In this document: piece after piece, positions 31,248 to 35,326 of the stretch | Numbering within the stretch: the stretch's first letter is position 1 | How the letters are laid out: every line of letters starts with the position of its first letter | Assembly (NCBI GenBank): GCA_021849745.1 | Contig: JAJZSN010000023.1 | Location: forward strand, 1 to 35,326 | From: Bacillota bacterium | GTDB lineage: Bacteria; Bacillota; GCA-003054495; Carboxydocellales; JAJZSN01 | Reading direction: 5' to 3' | Length of the DNA stretch: 35,326 bases | Program-made: the position numbers and the translations under genes | Notes under the pieces: generated by a model | The model's input: the letters and a program-made list of their open reading frames with translations, nothing else | Database searches by the model: none | What the model was told of the DNA's origin: nothing

Positions 31248-32333
31248 ATGTCCTTTAAACCTGCTTGCCTGGCTACCGGTGTGGGTAGTGTGCCTTATGA
31301 TGAAGCCGGTCAGGCCATTGACTTTGTTAATGCCCGGTTGAGCAATATTCCCCACTGGCCGCAACTGGCTTTGCCGGGGGAACAATTGATTAACCAGTAT
31401 CTTGGCCCTTTGATTCAATTAGGACTGGTGGTGGAACCCGGAGATAAGGCTCCCCATTTCGATACCGGCCAGGTTGATTGGGTGGAGAAGCTGACTGATT
31501 TTTTTGCCCTTTACTTGGAGGCCGAGGAGACCGGACAGGTTCCTCCGTTATTTGCTTTTCCTTATGAGTCTGCCCTTGGTTTTTATACCTTTCTGGAGCA
31601 ATTGAAAACTAAAGGCACTGGAGGGGCCAAATGCCTAAAGGGCCAGGTTACAGGGCCGGTAACTTTAGGGTTGCAGTTGTTTGACCAAGAGCGACGTTCG
31701 GCTTACTACCATCCTGAGCTCCGGGACATCGTAGTGAAAACGGTGGCCCTCCAGGGCCGCTGGCAGGCCCAGGCCCTGAAAGAAGCCGGGTTGCCGGTAA
31801 TTATGGTCATTGATGAGCCGGGTCTATACGGTTTTGGTCTTTCCACCCATGTGACCCTGAAAAGGAATGAGATTATCAATGAGCTTAATACCGTCATTAA
31901 TTCGGTGAAATCCACCGGGACCCTGGTGGGAGTCCATGTCTGCGCCAATACAGATTGGTCGCTGGTGCTGGAAGCGGGTATTGATTTGGTTAGTTTTGAT
32001 TCTTACCAATATTTCCAAGGTTTTTCCCTCTATGCTGCGGAGCTTAAGGCTTTCCTGGAGCGGGGCGGGATCCTGGCCTGGGGTGCTGTGCCCACTTCAG
32101 AAAAGGCTTGGCAGGAGACCACCGATAGCTTAAAGCAGATGTTCTATGACCAGGTCAAGGTTTTGGCGGCCAAGGGTATTGACACTCAGGTTATCCTTGA
32201 GCAATCCTTAATCACCCCGAGTTGCGGAACGGGTAGTTTGAGTCCGGAGCTGGCTTTAAAGGTTTATGAATTAACCAAAAACCTCTCTCATGCTTTACGA
32301 TATGACCAAGGTTTTGACAGTGGTTCTATATAA
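31248..32333 (+). CDS. Short MetE-like (core) methionine synthase
   Basis: A 361-residue protein of the UROD/MetE-like TIM-barrel family, about half the size of full MetE and lacking its N-terminal folate-binding half. Zinc-site elements are visible: GVHVCANTDWS (His and Cys), ITPSCGTGSLS (second Cys), and VIDEPGLYGF supplies the family acidic residue. The S-box riboswitch directly upstream shows that it works in methionine or SAM supply, most likely transferring a methyl group to homocysteine. Short enzymes of this type are known to use methyl donors other than methyl-folate, such as methyl-corrinoid proteins. The RACo-like activator 3.6 kb away would fit that. GAGGTG precedes the ATG; a terminator follows. 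Confidence 0.85.
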   Translation: MSFKPACLATGVGSVPYDEAGQAIDFVNARLSNIPHWPQLALPGEQLINQYLGPLIQLGLVVEPGDKAPHFDTGQVDWVEKLTDFFALYLEAEETGQVPPLFAFPYESALGFYTFLEQLKTKGTGGAKCLKGQVTGPVTLGLQLFDQERRSAYYHPELRDIVVKTVALQGRWQAQALKEAGLPVIMVIDEPGLYGFGLSTHVTLKRNEIINELNTVINSVKSTGTLVGVHVCANTDWSLVLEAGIDLVSFDSYQYFQGFSLYAAELKAFLERGGILAWGAVPTSEKAWQETTDSLKQMFYDQVKVLAAKGIDTQVILEQSLITPSCGTGSLSPELALKVYELTKNLSHALRYDQGFDSGSI

Positions 32334-32338
32334 CATTA

Positions 32339-32366
32339 AACCCTCCGGGAAATCCGGAGGGTTTTT
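32339..32366 (+). terminator. Rho-independent terminator
   Basis: AACCCTCCGG pairs with CCGGAGGGTT around GAAAT, followed by TTT. It ends the MetE-like transcript. Confidence 0.9.
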
Positions 32367-32429
32367 GCATATTGGCGGGGGAAGGTAAATATACTTCTTA
32401 TGGTATGTACCTTGAAAAGGGGTGGAGCG

Positions 32430-32996
32430 GTGTTTGTTACAAGACAGATACTTAGGTTAATTGGAACTTTGATTATGGTGGGGTTAGTAGGTGTGGCCCT
32501 TCTGGTATTAGGTAATGTGGGCGGGAGACTAGCAACTGTTGAGACGGTTAAGCTGGTGGATTATCAGGAGAAAGGGTTGATTTTCAAGTACCCGGAAGGG
32601 TGGACGGTTACGTCACGGATCCAGGATGGCCAAGAGTTGCTGCAGATGATAGATTTTCTGGCTGCGGATAAAAGCGTTTACGGGATAATCCAGGTCTGGC
32701 GGCCCCGTAAATCCCTTGACAGGTTTATTGAGGATTCCAAGGAAAGTCAGGCAGATAACATTGAATTACGGGAGATAAAGAAAATTCGCATGGGTGAGCG
32801 AGAGGGCTATTTTATAGAATATTCATGGCTTCCCAAGGAACCTAATCCTAAGGTTAAACCGGTGGAGGTGAGGGATTTTATCTTCGAGGAAGAGGGACAT
32901 TTTTTCCGGTTGATGTATTCCCTGCCGAATGCCTCCTGGGACGAGGAGAATAAGAGGATTTTTGAGGAAATGGTGAAATCTATAGGGAGGGAATAA
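32430..32996 (+). CDS. Membrane-anchored PsbP-like protein
   Basis: A 188-residue extracytoplasmic protein with one N-terminal membrane segment (LIGTLIMVGLVGVALLVLG). The soluble part (from about residue 40, DYQEKGLIFKYPEGWTVTSR) reads like the PsbP/MOG1-type fold, with FIEYSWLPKE and EGHFFRLMYSLPNASWDEEN in its second half. Function is unknown for bacterial versions outside cyanobacteria. GTG at 32430 is preferred because AAGGGG is seven bases upstream; an ATG at 32400 would add ten basic residues. It stands alone between the methionine gene and DUF441 (opposite strand). Confidence 0.65.
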   Translation: MFVTRQILRLIGTLIMVGLVGVALLVLGNVGGRLATVETVKLVDYQEKGLIFKYPEGWTVTSRIQDGQELLQMIDFLAADKSVYGIIQVWRPRKSLDRFIEDSKESQADNIELREIKKIRMGEREGYFIEYSWLPKEPNPKVKPVEVRDFIFEEEGHFFRLMYSLPNASWDEENKRIFEEMVKSIGRE

Positions 32997-33000
32997 AAGG

Positions 33001-33036
33001 TCAGCTGTCAGCTATCAGTCGTCAGCCATCAGCTAA
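33001..33036. repeat. Heptamer repeat (AGCTATC-type)
   Basis: TCAGCTGTCAGCTATCAGTC and on to CAGCTAAC, seven-base period, in the space between the convergent PsbP-like and DUF441 genes, overlapping the DUF441 stop region. Confidence 0.75.
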
Positions 33037-33488
33037 CCCTTAAAAAAACCAGCTATCTTTATAAACAATGCGGCCAGGCCGGCGGCCATGAGGGGGCCTA
33101 CGGGGATGCCGCCCCAGGCAACGATCCCGATGATGGAGCCGATGACTAGGCCAATCATCAATTCGGGTTCCAGTTTTAGCATAGTTAAACCTTGAGCATT
33201 CATATAGGTGGCCAGGGCCCCCCCTAGGATGGCGAAAATTCCGGGCAGGGATGTAAAGTTATAGGTGATTTCCTTGGTGTCCACTTTACCTGCGGCAAAG
33301 GGAACCAGCACTGAGATTAAGAGGAAGAGCAAACCCAGTTCCAGTCCTCGGCGTTCTAAGAGGGGAAAGAAGTGCTGAAGGTTTAATAGTTTGAGCACCA
33401 GCAACAGGCAGGCGGCGGTAGCCAGGATATTGGATTTACCCAGGATACCGATGAGGATCAGGGCCACCATAATACTTTCACCGGACAT
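33033..33488 (-). CDS. DUF441 integral membrane protein (YeaL/YtwI family)
   Basis: A 151-residue protein with about four to five hydrophobic helices. Family blocks: [20 protein letters not shown] near residue 16, [34 protein letters not shown] and [15 protein letters not shown]. Function unknown across the family, which is widespread in Bacillus and Clostridia. AAGGGGCG precedes the ATG. It lies downstream of comB on the same strand with a ~115-base gap, so it may be its own unit. Confidence 0.9.
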   Translation of the reverse strand: MSGESIMVALILIGILGKSNILATAACLLLVLKLLNLQHFFPLLERRGLELGLLFLLISVLVPFAAGKVDTKEITYNFTSLPGIFAILGGALATYMNAQGLTMLKLEPELMIGLVIGSIIGIVAWGGIPVGPLMAAGLAALFIKIAGFFKG

Positions 33489-33602
33489 GTTTATCGCCCC
33501 TTATCACGATTGCGGTTAAGTACGGTTATGCTAATATCCTATGATTCTTTTCAAATATATGCTCTAAACAAGGGGCCTATGTCTTATAAGGATGACTTGG
33601 GG

Positions 33603-34328
33603 TCAGCTATCAGCTTTTCTAACTATCCCACTCTCATACACCGGTATGATGGGGAAGAGGTCAATTTGGGCGGCAAAGGAGATATCATCGAGGAGGCCGT
33701 GGCTAATCAGATACCGGCCGTTTTGGGAGGTTTGGAGGGTTTGCAGGAGGTTTTCGTGATGGTGGAGGTAAAGGGTTTCGGCGGTGAGGGCCAGGTCGCT
33801 AAGGGTATATTCTTGACGTGCGTTTTTGAGAAGGTGGATGAGCATCCCGGCAGCCAGGGTATCTTCGAGGGAGAACTTACCTTGGGTACCGGCACAAACA
33901 ATGGCGATATTGTTATGGATTTGGGCAATTTGGCGACTCACCTGTCTCATGTTGAGGAAACTGGCGATAATAACATTTTGGGCTCCGGCTGATTTTATAA
34001 TAGAAGCTGTACCATTGGTGGTGGCCATAATTATATATTTGTCTTTTATTTGGTTTGGTTGGTACGCCTGGGGGGAGTTGCCCAAAGGGAAATCTGCAAT
34101 TTTTTGGCCTTTGTCTTCACCGGCCAAGGCATATGATCCAGTTTCAAGACATTGGGCGATAAGTTGGGCTTCCTTTCTATTAAGGGCGGGGATTACACCA
34201 CGGCAGCCATTGGCCAGGGCGGTTACTATGCAGGTGGTAGACCGCAGGATATCCAAAACCACCGCCGTTTGGCCGGTTAGGTTGGTTCGGGTGATATGAT
34301 TGGTTGTAGCCAATACCCTAATAATCAT
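33603..34328 (-). CDS. comB: 2-phosphosulfolactate phosphatase
   Basis: A 241-residue enzyme that removes phosphate from 2-phosphosulfolactate to give sulfolactate, the second step of the phosphoenolpyruvate/sulfite route. Family blocks: AVVLDILRSTTCIVTALANG (aspartate and arginine motif), GSYALAGEDKGQKIADFPLGN, IIMATTNGTASI and IVCAGTQGKFSLEDTLAAGM. CGGAGG precedes the ATG. The last residues (RKADS) and the stop codon are made of a heptamer repeat unit (33603-33614), so the C-terminus appears to have been extended or replaced by it. comA is 71 bases upstream on the same strand. Confidence 0.92.
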   Translation of the reverse strand: MIIRVLATTNHITRTNLTGQTAVVLDILRSTTCIVTALANGCRGVIPALNRKEAQLIAQCLETGSYALAGEDKGQKIADFPLGNSPQAYQPNQIKDKYIIMATTNGTASIIKSAGAQNVIIASFLNMRQVSRQIAQIHNNIAIVCAGTQGKFSLEDTLAAGMLIHLLKNARQEYTLSDLALTAETLYLHHHENLLQTLQTSQNGRYLISHGLLDDISFAAQIDLFPIIPVYESGIVRKADS

Positions 34329-34399
34329 AACAATACCTCCGGAGCCGAAAGTAGTTGGGATGTTCCCAGGGAGGAACGACCCAAGGCCCGATGGTATAG

Positions 34400-35227
34400 T
34401 TATGTGGAAGTATTGGGCGGGTGCTTTTCTTCCCAGAGGGTAAAGCGGAAGGTATCTCCCCTTAAGCCAACTCGCAGGGCTTCTAAAGCCAGGACTTCGC
34501 TGGGGTTGATATTACCCATATTTACATTAGGTCCGAATTTCATGAGTAGTTCTTGTTGTTGGCTTTTTAGGGGTGCTTCCCAGATGATGGCTTTGATGTC
34601 ATCAATACTATTTGTAAAGGTTGCCAAATCATCTTGTTTAACCTCACCATTATTGTCGTAAAGGCCGATGCCTTTGCCTGATTCCCGGCCTTCTAAAATA
34701 ACTTTATAAGCTCCGTGGGCTAAATCGAATTTGACTTGTTGAATGATTTCGGTGATTGGTAATTGATCACGGGGGTCTTTTTTACCTACTTCGGTGATGA
34801 CGCCAAAGCCGGCTTCACGGGCTCCGGTGATTAGGGCGGCCCGAACTTGGGGAGTCATAGTTATGGTTCCGTCAGATACTTCTAAAAACGTAAAACCTAT
34901 ATCCTGGGCATAGGCAAGGTAATCTGGGATTTTGTTTTGCTGGCAGGCTATTTCCAGAAAAGTTCCGCCAGGGTAAATGTCCACACCGTAAGAACGGATA
35001 AGGTTGATTTTCTCCTTGAGGAACTTTTCGTCAACCAGGGCCGAGGTACCAAAGCCAAGTTTAATGAAGTCTATGTATGGGGCTCCCGTTTCTAAGAGAT
35101 CTCGAACTGCAGCGAGACCAAGGCCTTTATCCATTACCATGGTTAGGCCTGAGGAACGGGGTTTAGGTGTTCTACCCCCTATTGGAAAGGTGATTATTCC
35201 CTGCCAGGCTTTGGAGTGATTAATCAT
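34400..35227 (-). CDS. comA: Phosphosulfolactate synthase
   Basis: A 275-residue enzyme that adds sulfite to phosphoenolpyruvate, first step to sulfolactate and coenzyme M. TIM-barrel protein with family blocks GLTMVMDKGLGLAAVRDLLE, YIDFIKLGFGTSAL, DIYPGGTFLEIA, FLEVSDGT, VITEVGKKDP and VILEGRESGKGIGLYD. Start at ATG 35227, because AAAGGAG is nine bases before it; the ATG at 35236 touches that site. It pairs with comB. No comC, D or E is present here, so sulfolactate for spores (as with B. subtilis YitD/YitC) is as likely as coenzyme M. Confidence 0.93.
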   Translation of the reverse strand: MINHSKAWQGIITFPIGGRTPKPRSSGLTMVMDKGLGLAAVRDLLETGAPYIDFIKLGFGTSALVDEKFLKEKINLIRSYGVDIYPGGTFLEIACQQNKIPDYLAYAQDIGFTFLEVSDGTITMTPQVRAALITGAREAGFGVITEVGKKDPRDQLPITEIIQQVKFDLAHGAYKVILEGRESGKGIGLYDNNGEVKQDDLATFTNSIDDIKAIIWEAPLKSQQQELLMKFGPNVNMGNINPSEVLALEALRVGLRGDTFRFTLWEEKHPPNTST

Positions 35228-35241
35228 TGCTAGCATCTCCT

Positions 35242-35272
35242 TTCTCTCCCCTGTAATTTATTCAGGAGAGAA
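35242..35272 (-). other. Leader hairpin just before the comA ribosome site
   Basis: TTCTCT and CCTG pair with CAGG and AGAGAA around a nine-base AT-rich loop, immediately before the AAAGGAG of comA on the minus strand. It could modulate translation or mRNA stability. On the plus strand, 35297-35326 opens a frame (MIDQAGFLLF) that runs off the window, without a well-placed ribosome site. Confidence 0.45.
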
Positions 35273-35326
35273 GAAAGAGGTGACAGCGTATGCCTTATGA
35301 TTGATCAGGCTGGTTTTCTTCTGTTT

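Noticed and set aside
18966-33036. CRISPR arrays at the heptamer repeats
   Set aside because: Units are seven bases without spacers, and no cas genes are present.
35297-35326. Start of a plus-strand gene running off the window
   Set aside because: The possible ATG has its nearest GAGGTG about 15 bases away and only ten codons are visible.

Overview
The window looks like the chromosome of an anaerobic, endospore-forming, low-to-mid-GC Firmicute of the Peptococcaceae type (Desulfotomaculum/Thermincola-like). This is inferred from gene content: an agr-type quorum-sensing locus, a periplasmic multiheme c-type cytochrome, a corrinoid-protein activator (RACo type), phosphosulfolactate genes, tiny hydrophobic sporulation-like proteins and an S-box riboswitch. 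Shine-Dalgarno sites are strong (AAGGAGG type) and GTG/TTG starts are frequent. No rRNA, tRNA or CRISPR was seen.

Layout. 1-1910: a group II intron with its maturase, inserted into a palindromic repeat whose right half follows it (1911-2015). 2045-5835: a zinc-ribbon protein, an ACR3-type arsenite permease, a cytoplasmic molybdopterin oxidoreductase and its four-cluster ferredoxin subunit, closely spaced. 5961-15325: a phosphate-starvation island. It holds a chemoreceptor overlapping a PstS lipoprotein, a probable small RNA, an agr-like kinase-agrB-agrD cassette, a tiny membrane protein and pstS-pstC-pstA. Three promoters (6092, 9142, 12078) carry TTNAC-type repeats on an 11-bp register at the same distance from a -10 box, so PhoP probably controls the chemoreceptor, the small RNA and the transporter together. 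15404-18885: a multiheme cytochrome on the minus strand and, divergently, a TPR lipoprotein and an NHL propeller protein. 19013-21614 (minus): a second chemoreceptor, a DUF2294 protein and a 34-residue protein. 21775-24746: a run of small proteins of unknown function, three of them tiny hydrophobic paralogues and three sharing a C-terminal LLxxP motif. 24804-35227: divergent polysaccharide deacetylase, RACo-like protein, amidohydrolase, MarR regulator divergent from a LarA-like gene, SAM riboswitch with a short MetE-like methionine synthase, PsbP-like lipid-anchored or membrane protein, DUF441 protein, and comB/comA.

How it fits together. The most coherent unit is 6092-15325, where phosphate limitation would switch on phosphate uptake, probably phosphate-related taxis, and a short RNA lying just upstream of the agr genes. 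The agr kinase-like protein has lost the usual phospho-accepting histidine, and no agrA is present, so signalling must differ from the Staphylococcus model. In the right third, the SAM-riboswitch-controlled short MetE and the RACo-like activator suggest corrinoid-linked methyl metabolism. comA/comB suggest sulfolactate (spore) or coenzyme M synthesis.

Seven very short genes were read directly from the sequence: agrD (11548-11685), a 42-aa membrane protein (11862-11990), a 34-aa protein (21510-21614), three hydrophobic proteins (22418, 22577, 22804), and an optional leader peptide (17285).
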